DNA from: Betaproteobacteria bacterium
GTDB lineage: Bacteria > Pseudomonadota > Gammaproteobacteria > Burkholderiales > SG8-41
DNA length: 5,274 nucleotides
Assembly: GCA_025353085.1 (NCBI GenBank)
Contig: JANXRI010000035.1
Span: forward strand, 1 to 5,274
Direction: 5' to 3'
The position numbers and the translations under genes were made by a program. Shown piece after piece: positions 1 through 5,274 of this stretch (the first letter of the stretch is position 1; each line of letters opens with the position of its first letter). The notes beneath the pieces were generated by a model. The model was not told where the DNA came from, ran no database searches, and saw nothing but the letters and a program-made list of their open reading frames with translations.

Positions 1-1174
1 GCGTCAATGTGGCGGCATTGTCCTTATAAAGTTTAACGAGCGCGGAAATCAGATCGGCGACGGACGCGTGTTGCGCCGCATAATGATCAGCCTCGAATTC
101 GTGCTTGCGCGAATAAAAGCTCGTCAACGGGTGGAGCAGGAAAATGAATTGGGGAACCACCAGGAAAAACAACACGAGCGCCATCGCGGTGGATTGCGTC
201 TCGGCATTTATATGCACATTGAGGCCGGTATAAAACCACGCCTGATTCATTAATTGTGCGAGCAGCCACAGAAAAGCGAGACTCGCGGTGAATATCCACG
301 CGATGCGCTTGATCACGTGGCGCAATTTGAAATGGCCAAGTTCGTGCGCAAGCACTGCCTCGATCTCGCTGGGCACCAGCCGCGCGAGCAGCGTGTCAAA
401 AAATACGATGCGCTTGGACTTGCCGAAACCCGTGAAGTACGCATTGCCGTGGCTCGATCGGCGCGAGCCGTCCATCACCATCAGGCCTTGCGCTTTGAAG
501 CCGCAGCGTTCGAGCAGGCGCTCGATGCGCTGCTTCAACTGCGCATCGTCGAGCGGCACGAATTTATTGAATAGCGGCGCGATCCAGACCGGGTAGACCG
601 TCAGGATTATGAGGTTGAATGCAACCCAGAGGAGCCATGCATACAACCACCACAGATCGCCGGCGCGCTCCATGAGCCAAAGTATGCAGGCGAGCAATGG
701 AATGCCGAGTGCTGCAGCGAGCGCCGCATTCTTCAGCATATCGACTAAGAACATGCGTGGCGTCATCTTGTTGAAGCCGAATCGCTGCTCGATGCCGAAG
801 GTGCGGTACCAGGCGAACGGCAGGTCGAGCACGCTGGTCATAACGCCGAGCAGCATTAATAAGGCGACGCCGCGCGCGACGCCGGGCTCGAACCAGCCGG
901 CCGTCAGCTGCAGCATCCATTGCAATACGCCGCCAAACGTCAAAGCGATGATCAGTGCGCACTCGAGTACCGTGGTGAGCATGCCCATGCGCGTTTTCGC
1001 GCAACTGTAATCGGCCGCGTGTCGATGCGTGTCGAGGCTGATATCGCTTGAAAATTCCGCCGGCACCGCATTGCAATGGCGCTTTATGTGAGCGAGATGG
1101 CGCATCGCGAGCCACAGTTTGGTGCCGGTGGCGAGCGCAAGCGCGCTGAGAAACACAAGGCTGAAAGTCTGCAT
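1..1174 (-). CDS. Ste24-type M48 family zinc metalloprotease, 3' end cut by window edge
   Basis: Integral-membrane zinc endopeptidase related to Ste24/CAAX prenyl protease 1. Bacteria lack the usual prenylated substrates, so the native target is unknown; a role in membrane-protein quality control is an inference. Reading the minus strand from the ATG at 1172-1174 gives 391 uninterrupted codons to the left edge. Hydrophobic segments lie near residues 2-24, 65-90, 101-120, 148-168, 176-200, 291-311 and 328-350. The HELGH zinc motif is at residues 277-281 (H277 and H281 ligands, E278 catalytic) and the third ligand lies in EFEAD at 359-363 (probably E359). The family-typical stretch SRRSSHGNAYFTGFGKSKR precedes the active site, around residues 238-256. 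The family is usually about 410-430 residues, so only a short C-terminal tail is missing. It is divergent from orn. No good Shine-Dalgarno precedes the ATG. The family call is secure; the substrate is unknown. Confidence 0.95.
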   Translation of the reverse strand, partial: MQTFSLVFLSALALATGTKLWLAMRHLAHIKRHCNAVPAEFSSDISLDTHRHAADYSCAKTRMGMLTTVLECALIIALTFGGVLQWMLQLTAGWFEPGVARGVALLMLLGVMTSVLDLPFAWYRTFGIEQRFGFNKMTPRMFLVDMLKNAALAAALGIPLLACILWLMERAGDLWWLYAWLLWVAFNLIILTVYPVWIAPLFNKFVPLDDAQLKQRIERLLERCGFKAQGLMVMDGSRRSSHGNAYFTGFGKSKRIVFFDTLLARLVPSEIEAVLAHELGHFKLRHVIKRIAWIFTASLAFLWLLAQLMNQAWFYTGLNVHINAETQSTAMALVLFFLVVPQFIFLLHPLTSFYSRKHEFEADHYAAQHASVADLISALVKLYKDNAATLT

Positions 1175-1183
1175 CAAGCGAAG

Positions 1184-1211
1184 ATTATCCTATCAAGACG
1201 ATCTATGACAA
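1184..1211 (-). promoter_or_regulatory. Candidate sigma70 promoter for the M48 protease gene
   Basis: On the minus strand, TTGTCA (1206-1211) and GATAAT (1184-1189) each match the sigma70 -35 and -10 consensus at 5 of 6 bases, with a 16-bp spacer. Only 9 bp separate the -10 box from the ATG at 1174, so a transcript from here would be almost leaderless. This is a sequence match only; the true promoter could lie elsewhere in the 64-bp divergent region. Confidence 0.45.
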
Positions 1212-1238
1212 AATATCGCTTCCTTTTGTTCAGCCGGA

Positions 1239-1799
1239 ATGAATAACAGCGCAATGGCAGCGGACGCGAATAACCTGATCTGGGTCGACATGGAAATGAG
1301 CGGGCTCGACCCCGAGATCGAAAAAGTGCTGGAGGTGGCGATCGTCATCACGGATACGCATCTCAATCTCGTCGCCGAGGGGCCGGTGGTCGTCGTGCAT
1401 CAGCCCGACACGGTGTTAAATGCGATGGATGCATGGAACAAGAGCACGCATGCAAAATCGGGCCTCATAGGGCGCGTGAAAGCCTCGCCGGTGAATGAGG
1501 GGGCTGCGGATCTCATGCTCGTCGAATTCCTCAAGCAGCACGTGCCGGCCGGCGTGTCGCCGCTGTGCGGCAATTCGGTGCATCAGGACCGGCGCTTCAT
1601 GGTTAAAAATTTACCCGCGTTTGAAGCGCACTTTCACTACCGCAATCTCGACGTCAGCACGTTGAAAGAACTGATGCGGCGCTGGAAGCCGGAACTCGCG
1701 GCGGGCATGACCAAGCACGGCCGCCACGAAGCGCTCGCCGACGTGCACGAGTCAATCGATGAGCTCAAGTACTACCGCGAGCATTTCCTCAAGCTGTAA
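1239..1799 (+). CDS. orn: Oligoribonuclease (3'-5' exoribonuclease, DEDDh family)
   Basis: Orn degrades short oligoribonucleotides, above all dinucleotides, to mononucleotides in the cytoplasm. It completes mRNA decay and clears pGpG made from c-di-GMP. The 186-residue product matches the family length and carries all five DEDDh residues: D17 and E19 in VDMEMSGLDP, D117 in GNSVHQDRRF, and H163 and D168 in GRHEALADVHESI. The closing segment DELKYYREHFLKL is also family-typical. An in-frame ATG at 1254 would give MAADANNLIW, closer to the usual start of homologues. Neither ATG has a strong Shine-Dalgarno, so the start is uncertain by five codons. The gene is divergent from the M48 protease, 64 bp away. 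A terminator hairpin about 46 bp after the stop suggests that its transcript ends there. The function is essentially certain. Confidence 0.98.
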   Translation: MNNSAMAADANNLIWVDMEMSGLDPEIEKVLEVAIVITDTHLNLVAEGPVVVVHQPDTVLNAMDAWNKSTHAKSGLIGRVKASPVNEGAADLMLVEFLKQHVPAGVSPLCGNSVHQDRRFMVKNLPAFEAHFHYRNLDVSTLKELMRRWKPELAAGMTKHGRHEALADVHESIDELKYYREHFLKL

Positions 1800-1805
1800 A
1801 GCTTC

Positions 1806-1935
1806 ACCGCCAAGGACGCGAAGGACGCCAAGGAAAGCCGCGATGAAAAAAAGACCGGGCGGAGTTCCGGTCATTTTTTCGCTCTGCATTCCGGGATCTG
1901 TCGCCTTCCTTTGCGTCCTTCGCGCCCTTGGCGGT
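1806..1935. repeat. Inverted repeat with arms of tandem 9-nt units
   Basis: Left arm 1806-1835 and right arm 1906-1935 are 30 nt each. Reverse-complementing the right arm gives 28 of 30 matches to the left arm. Each arm begins ACCGCCAAGG and continues with tandem AAGGACGCN-like 9-nt units (AAGGACGCG, AAGGACGCC, then AAGGAA). The 70-nt centre holds a separate perfect hairpin terminator. The element fills almost all of the space between orn and the aspartic protease gene. It resembles dispersed intergenic palindromic repeats in design. Copy number elsewhere cannot be judged from this window. Confidence 0.9.
1846..1879. terminator. Bidirectional Rho-independent terminator after orn
   Basis: A 7-A run (1846-1852) is followed by GACCGG (1853-1858), an 8-nt loop, CCGGTC (1867-1872), one A, and a 6-T run (1874-1879). 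The GC stem is perfect over 6 bp and the flanking A and T runs allow use in either direction. It lies 46 bp after the orn stop and in the centre of the larger inverted repeat, so it could compete with or nest inside that structure. Confidence 0.8.
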
Positions 1936-1950
1936 CAAAGGCTTTTTTGC

Positions 1951-2460
1951 ATGGACCAAAATCCTAACCCGCATAGCGGCAGCGGCAAGATCATGCTCGG
2001 AATCGCGTGGGTGCTAATCATGGGCGGACTGTATTGGTATTTCCACGACCGGCAGGCGCGCGAGACCAACCCGAATACGGCCCAGGTCCTTAATCTGCAA
2101 CGCGGCGAGGTCACGCTCGCGCGCAATCGCGCCGGACACTACATCGCAGAAGGCGAGATCAACGGTCGGCGCGTGACTTTCCTGCTCGATACCGGCGCCA
2201 CTTGGGTGGCGTTACCGCTATCTCTCGGGCGCGAGCTTGGCTTGAAACGCGGGGCCGCCGTGACACTGCTGACTGCAAACGGTCCCGCGCCGGGCTATCA
2301 GACGCGGCTCGAGCGCGTGCGCCTTGGCCCGCTCGAACTGACCGATATCAGCGCGGTGATGTCCGACGGCCTCGATTCGGATGTCGTGCTGCTCGGCATG
2401 AGTTTTCTCAAGCGGGTCGAATTTACGCAGCGTGGCGACCAGCTGATATTGCGGCAGTGA
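1951..2460 (+). CDS. Membrane-anchored retropepsin-like aspartic protease
   Basis: Predicted clan AA aspartic protease, of the single-domain type found widely in proteobacteria (similar to TIGR02281); the substrate is unknown. The 169-residue product has one transmembrane segment at about residues 14-31, a short linker, then the protease domain. The domain carries the catalytic FLLDTGAT motif (D80-T81-G82) and the second hydrophobic-glycine element LLGMSFL (147-153), followed by the typical ending FTQRGDQLILRQ. With one catalytic Asp per chain it should work as a dimer, as retropepsins do. An N-in topology would place the domain in the periplasm, which is inferred. The frame is open upstream to 1759, but the ATG at 1951 gives the family-like N-terminus. 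An AAAGG (1937-1941) lies 9 nt upstream as a possible ribosome binding site. The gene sits alone between two inverted repeats. Confidence 0.92.
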   Translation: MDQNPNPHSGSGKIMLGIAWVLIMGGLYWYFHDRQARETNPNTAQVLNLQRGEVTLARNRAGHYIAEGEINGRRVTFLLDTGATWVALPLSLGRELGLKRGAAVTLLTANGPAPGYQTRLERVRLGPLELTDISAVMSDGLDSDVVLLGMSFLKRVEFTQRGDQLILRQ

Positions 2461-2463
2461 GTG

Positions 2464-2591
2464 TTGATGATTGAGTGATTAAGTGATTGAGTGATTAAGG
2501 CGGCAGCATTCGCGAGATGCGATAGTCATTGTTTTAATTCCTTAATCCTTAATCCCTTAATCCCTCAATCACTCAACCTCAATCCCCAATC
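2464..2591. repeat. Inverted repeat with arms of tandem 8-nt GATTRAGK units
   Basis: The left arm, 2469-2500, is four contiguous 8-nt units: GATTGAGT, GATTAAGT, GATTGAGT, GATTAAGG. The right arm, 2540-2591, read on the minus strand, is about seven units of 7-8 nt (GATTGGG, GATTGAG, GTTGAGT, GATTGAGG, GATTAAGG, GATTAAG, GATTAAGG). The core arms pair over about 37 nt (2464-2500 with 2540-2576) with several mismatches and one-base slips. The 39-nt centre contains a small GCAT/ATGC hairpin (2506-2509 with 2517-2520). The element occupies the convergent gap between the aspartic protease and the DUF6494-like gene, so it may serve both as a transcript end. Confidence 0.88.
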
Positions 2592-2597
2592 CCGCAT

Positions 2598-2804
2598 CTA
2601 TTCGAGCTTGATTTCGCCTTCGAGCGTGATGTCGAGGCCGATCGCTTCGATTTTCAGGTGCATCTGCGCCGGAAACGTTTCGTTTCCTTTGAGCTTGTGC
2701 TCTGCAATCGCCTTGGCCACCGCGCGCTCGATTTCGGATTGCGAGCGCACGCCGACGGTTTTCAGAAATTTTCGGATGCTCATGTTGAATGCTTCTTCGT
2801 TCAT
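2598..2804 (-). CDS. Small conserved protein of unknown function (DUF6494-like)
   Basis: A 68-residue protein beginning MNEEAFNMSIRKFLKTVGV and ending LEGEIKLE. From memory it resembles the DUF6494 family, which has no assigned function. Residues 2-18 and 22-37 look like two amphipathic helices (the second around SEIERAVAKAIAEHKL), joined at a turn. A short segment around KGNETFPAQM leads to two probable beta strands (47-67). There is no signal peptide or membrane segment, so it should be cytoplasmic. The ATG at 2802-2804 is preferred over an upstream in-frame ATG (2838-2840) because GAGGAG lies 7 nt before it and because the family begins MNEE. It follows pgi on the same strand after 90 bp, with no convincing terminator between them, so co-transcription is plausible. 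Function unknown; the DUF assignment needs a profile search. Confidence 0.87.
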   Translation of the reverse strand: MNEEAFNMSIRKFLKTVGVRSQSEIERAVAKAIAEHKLKGNETFPAQMHLKIEAIGLDITLEGEIKLE

Positions 2805-2811
2805 GCCGATT

Positions 2812-2817
2812 CTCCTC
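2812..2817 (-). promoter_or_regulatory. Strong Shine-Dalgarno of the DUF6494-like gene
   Basis: On the minus strand, GAGGAG lies 7 nt upstream of the ATG at 2802-2804. It is the best ribosome binding site in the window. It fixes the start at the MNEE methionine and excludes the 12-codon longer form. Confidence 0.8.
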
Positions 2818-2894
2818 GCTGCTGACTCAAAATAGTGCAAATGATCGTATCGGTCTCTTCACGGCACGCTTCGCCGTTAAGCTGCGGACTGCGT

Positions 2895-4460
2895 TTAACT
2901 GTGCCGGTTGATTTTATAGAAATTGATCAGGCCGGTGGTAGAGGCGTCATAACGGCCCGCGGCGGTGGCCGCCTCGAGGTCCGGGAGGATGCCCGAGGCG
3001 AGACGCTTGCCGAGTTCGACGCCCGGCTGGTCGAACGCGTTTATCCCCCAGATCGTGTTTTGCACAAACACCTTGTGCTCGTACAACGCCAGCAGCATGC
3101 CCAAACTGTGCGGCGTAAGTTTCTGCACGAGGATAGAGTTGGTCGGGCGGTTGCCAGGGAAGCCATCGGCGGGCGCGCCATTCATGAGCGCGGCGGTTTG
3201 CGCAAAAAAATTAGAGAGCAAAATCGCATGCGAGTGGGGCATTGCGTGATGAGGTTCGCACACCGCGATGAAATCGGCGGGCACCAAGCGGGTGCCTTGG
3301 TGCAGCAACTGGAAAAACGAATGTTGCGCATTGGTCCCGGTTGCGCCCCAGATGATCATGCCCGTATCGTAATCGACCGTTTCGCCGTCGCGCGTGACCT
3401 GTTTGCCGCTCGACTCCATGTCGAGCTGTTGCAGATGCGCAGGCAGCAGCGCAAGCGATTCATCGTATGGCAGAATCGCCTGCGACGCCGCGCCGAAAAA
3501 ATTGTTGTACCACACGCCCAGCACCGCAAGCACGACGGGCATGCTGCGGTCGAACGGCGCGTCGCGGAAATGGGCATCCATTTCACGCGCTCCGTGCAAC
3601 AGTTTTTCAAAATTGTCCATGCCGATGCCAAGCGCTATCGGGAGGCCCATCGCCGACCATAGCGAATAGCGTCCGCCAACCCAGTCCCAGCAGGGGAATA
3701 CGCGATCAGTCGTCACGCCGAATTCGGCGGCGAGCCGGGTGTTGGCAGTAACCGCGACCAACTGGTTGCCGGCATCAGCGCCCGCCGGCACGCCCAACCA
3801 GTCGCGCACGAGCTTCGCGTTGGTAAGCGTTTCGGTGGTAGTAAACGTCTTGGATTCGACGATCGCAATCGTTGTTGCAGGGTCGAGCGGCGCAAGCGTG
3901 CGCTGCACCGCCGCCGCGTCGACATTCGAAATGTAATGCACGCGCGAACCGCCAGCCGCATACGGCGCGAGCGCGGCGGTTGCCAGCGCCGGCCCCAGAT
4001 GCGAGCCGCCAATGCCGACATTGATGACGTCGGTTATTTTGCGGCCGCCGCGGCCGCCGAGCGAGCCATCGCGCACGCCATCGGCGAATGCGCGCATGCG
4101 CGCGAGTGTGGCCTTGACCTCCGGCATGACGTCGTTGCCGTCCACCCTAACCGGCACGCCATCGCGCAAGGCCGTGTGCAGAACAGCCCGATCTTCGCTT
4201 ACGTTAATTTTGTCGCCATTGAAGAGCCGCTGAATTTCTGCGCCGAGGCCGCGTTCGCGCGCGAGCGCTACCAGCAGTTGCATGGTCTCGGCGTTGACCA
4301 GGTTCTTCGAATAATCGAGCAACACGTCGTGAACGCGCAGAGAAAAGTTCTTGAACCGCTGCGGATCGGTCGCGAATAAATCGGTCATGCGCGTGGCCGC
4401 AAACTGCTCGCGGTGCAGTTTCAGCGCCAGCCATGCGCGGGATTGAGTGAGGGTGGACAT
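2895..4460 (-). CDS. pgi: Glucose-6-phosphate isomerase
   Basis: Cytoplasmic enzyme that interconverts glucose-6-phosphate and fructose-6-phosphate, linking glycolysis/gluconeogenesis with the pentose phosphate pathway and sugar-polymer synthesis. The product has 521 residues (E. coli 549). Both family signatures are present: DWVGGRYSLWSAMG (about 259-272) and INAFDQPGVELGKRL (about 473-487). Expected catalytic residues are E349 (in DMESSGK), H380 (in GTNAQHSF) and K485 (in GVELGK). The phosphate-binding stretch INVGIGGSHLGP (about 146-157) has His where many homologues have Asp, and MESSGK has Ser where E. coli has Asn; both are likely tolerated variants. The frame is open up to a TTG at 4517, but the ATG at 4458-4460 gives the usual MSTLTQSRAW start. 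No clear Shine-Dalgarno precedes it. The thiolase terminator upstream implies that pgi has its own promoter. Confidence 0.98.
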   Translation of the reverse strand: MSTLTQSRAWLALKLHREQFAATRMTDLFATDPQRFKNFSLRVHDVLLDYSKNLVNAETMQLLVALARERGLGAEIQRLFNGDKINVSEDRAVLHTALRDGVPVRVDGNDVMPEVKATLARMRAFADGVRDGSLGGRGGRKITDVINVGIGGSHLGPALATAALAPYAAGGSRVHYISNVDAAAVQRTLAPLDPATTIAIVESKTFTTTETLTNAKLVRDWLGVPAGADAGNQLVAVTANTRLAAEFGVTTDRVFPCWDWVGGRYSLWSAMGLPIALGIGMDNFEKLLHGAREMDAHFRDAPFDRSMPVVLAVLGVWYNNFFGAASQAILPYDESLALLPAHLQQLDMESSGKQVTRDGETVDYDTGMIIWGATGTNAQHSFFQLLHQGTRLVPADFIAVCEPHHAMPHSHAILLSNFFAQTAALMNGAPADGFPGNRPTNSILVQKLTPHSLGMLLALYEHKVFVQNTIWGINAFDQPGVELGKRLASGILPDLEAATAAGRYDASTTGLINFYKINRHS

Positions 4461-4491
4461 AGCAGTCAAACGATGTTGCAACGATGCAATG

Positions 4492-4517
4492 ATTTTACTG
4501 GCTTTCGCCAACGTCAA
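4492..4517 (-). promoter_or_regulatory. Weak candidate promoter upstream of pgi
   Basis: On the minus strand, TTGACG (4512-4517) is a good -35 match and TAAAAT (4492-4497) a fair -10 match, but the spacer is only 14 bp, shorter than the usual 16-18. A small inverted repeat, TTGCA/TGCAA (4476-4480 and 4485-4489), lies between this and the pgi ATG and could be an operator, though it is too short to be persuasive. Some promoter must lie between the terminator at 4592 and the start at 4460. Confidence 0.3.
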
Positions 4518-4591
4518 GTAACTTCATCCGCCGCTGGGCGTGACACAGCAATCAGCATAATTTGTTTGTAATTGTTACCACCGATGAAAAG

Positions 4592-4624
4592 AAAAAAGCA
4601 CGCGTGGGTGCCGCGTGCTTTTTT
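4592..4624. terminator. Strong Rho-independent terminator between the thiolase gene and pgi
   Basis: A perfect 13-bp inverted repeat: six A then GCACGCG (4592-4604), a 7-nt loop, then CGCGTGC and six T (4612-4624). On the minus strand it follows the thiolase stop by 44 bp and ends in a T run, which is the textbook form. It separates thiolase transcription from pgi. Confidence 0.93.
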
Positions 4625-4668
4625 GCATTTCGGGGCGACGCTAAAGGCCGCGCCTGTGGCGAGTCCAA

Positions 4669-5274
4669 TCAGTGCATACGCTCGTAGACTGCAGCAATCC
4701 CTTGCCCGCCGCCGATGCACATCGTGACCAGCGCATATCGGCCGCCAATACGTTCGAGTTCATACAGTGCTTTGACGGTGAGCAGTGCACCGGTCGCACC
4801 AATCGGATGACCGAGTCCGACGGCGCCGCCGTTTGGGTTTGTTTTCCTGGAATCGAACTTAAGATCGCATGCCACTGCCATGGCCTGTACTGCGAACGCT
4901 TCGTTGGCCTCAATGACGTCCATGTCGCTAACCTTGAGTCCGGCTTTCTCGAGCGCGATTTTGCACGCCGGCACCGGGCCGATGCCCATGATTTTCGGAT
5001 CGACGCCCGCCAGACCGTACGACACCAGACGCGCCATCGGCTTTAAGCCCTGCTTTTCAGCCGCTGACTTTTCCATCATGACGACCGCCGCGGCGCCGTC
5101 GTTAATGCCCGACGCGTTGCCGGCGGTCACCGAACCGTCTTTCTTGAATACCGCGCGCAGTTTCGCCATGCCTTCGAGCGTCGCATCGCCGCGCGGATGC
5201 TCATCCTTGTCGAACAGCGTGGTGCCTTTGCGGGTCTTCAACTCGACCGGCATGATCTGGTCTTTGAAATAGCC
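4669..5274 (-). CDS. bktB: Acetyl-CoA C-acyltransferase (thiolase), BktB-type, C-terminal half only
   Basis: Thiolase that condenses acetyl-CoA with acetyl- or acyl-CoA, or does the reverse cleavage, in the cytoplasm. BktB-type enzymes make beta-ketoacyl-CoA precursors of polyhydroxyalkanoates in Ralstonia. The visible 201 residues, about half of a normal 390-residue thiolase, enter at the right edge within GYFKDQIMPVELKTRKG. They include the CoA/substrate-binding elements and the C-terminal catalytic motifs: NEAF (N124 of the fragment), GLGHPIGATG (H156) and CIGGGQG (C186, the acid/base cysteine). The acylated nucleophilic cysteine near residue 90 lies beyond the edge. Stretches such as ARLVSYGLAGVDPKIMGIGPVPA and VTMCIGGGQGIAAV look more like Ralstonia BktB than PhaA, so the symbol is a best guess from memory; atoB or fadA-like naming is possible. 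The TGA stop is at 4669-4671, followed by a strong terminator. Confidence 0.93.
   Translation of the reverse strand, partial: GYFKDQIMPVELKTRKGTTLFDKDEHPRGDATLEGMAKLRAVFKKDGSVTAGNASGINDGAAAVVMMEKSAAEKQGLKPMARLVSYGLAGVDPKIMGIGPVPACKIALEKAGLKVSDMDVIEANEAFAVQAMAVACDLKFDSRKTNPNGGAVGLGHPIGATGALLTVKALYELERIGGRYALVTMCIGGGQGIAAVYERMH

Noticed and set aside
564..1115. Minus-strand open frame of 183 codons at the left end
   Set aside because: It is an out-of-frame shadow of the M48 protease, whose own frame carries HELGH and the EFEAD motif and is open across 391 codons.
1759..1950. Longer form of the aspartic protease, starting at 1759 or at the ATG at 1843, the latter giving a signal-peptide-like N-terminus ending in LFC
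   Set aside because: The extra sequence is translated from the end of orn and the inverted repeat. The ATG at 1951 gives the N-terminus expected for the family, with its own TM segment.
2469..2591. Possible CRISPR-like array
   Set aside because: The units are 7-8 nt, contiguous and without spacers, and the two halves are in opposite orientation.
2861..2877. Hairpin ACGGC/GCCGT between pgi and the small gene as a pgi terminator
   Set aside because: The stem is only 5 bp and no T run follows on the minus strand.
2835..3662. Long plus-strand open frame of 275 codons antisense to pgi
   Set aside because: It lies opposite an unmistakable pgi, is rich in Arg, His and Ala as expected for the complement of a high-GC gene, and shows no recognisable domain.
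4461..4517. Extended Pgi start at the TTG at 4517
   Set aside because: The extra 19 residues do not resemble Pgi N-termini and the ATG at 4460 gives the usual MSTLTQSRAW start.

Overview
The window looks like ordinary chromosomal DNA of a proteobacterium, most likely a betaproteobacterium or a close relative. The support is moderately high GC, compact gene spacing, a membrane M48 protease divergent from orn, a thiolase of the Ralstonia BktB type, and a TM-anchored retropepsin-like protease of the proteobacterial kind. The lineage is an inference from remembered protein families, not from a search. No tRNA, rRNA, CRISPR array, transposase, phage gene or recognisable defence system is present.

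Layout from left to right: (1) The minus-strand 5' part of a Ste24-type M48 zinc metalloprotease (<1-1174) runs off the left edge. (2) A 64-bp divergent intergenic region leads into orn (oligoribonuclease, plus strand, 1239-1799). (3) A 130-bp inverted repeat built from short tandem units encloses a Rho-independent terminator (1806-1935). (4) A membrane-anchored retropepsin-like aspartic protease follows (plus strand, 1951-2460). (5) A second inverted repeat, of different sequence but the same design, follows it (about 2464-2591). (6) On the minus strand lie a 68-residue conserved protein of unknown function (2598-2804, DUF6494-like) and, upstream of it, pgi (glucose-6-phosphate isomerase, 2895-4460). 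(7) A strong hairpin terminator lies at 4592-4624. (8) The minus-strand 3' half of a BktB/PhaA-type thiolase (4669->5274) runs off the right edge.

The genes do not form one pathway. Orn finishes RNA turnover by degrading oligoribonucleotides and the linear dinucleotides from c-di-GMP breakdown. Pgi interconverts glucose-6-phosphate and fructose-6-phosphate. The thiolase joins or cleaves acyl-CoA and acetyl-CoA, as in polyhydroxyalkanoate precursor synthesis or beta-oxidation. The two proteases are both membrane-anchored but belong to unrelated catalytic classes. pgi and the small gene may be co-transcribed. pgi is insulated from the thiolase by the terminator at 4592-4624.

No exciting new multi-gene system is evident. 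The least explained features are the two inverted repeats that bracket the aspartic protease gene: each arm is a tandem array of 8- or 9-nt units. They look like dispersed intergenic repeat elements and affect where transcripts can begin and end around that gene.
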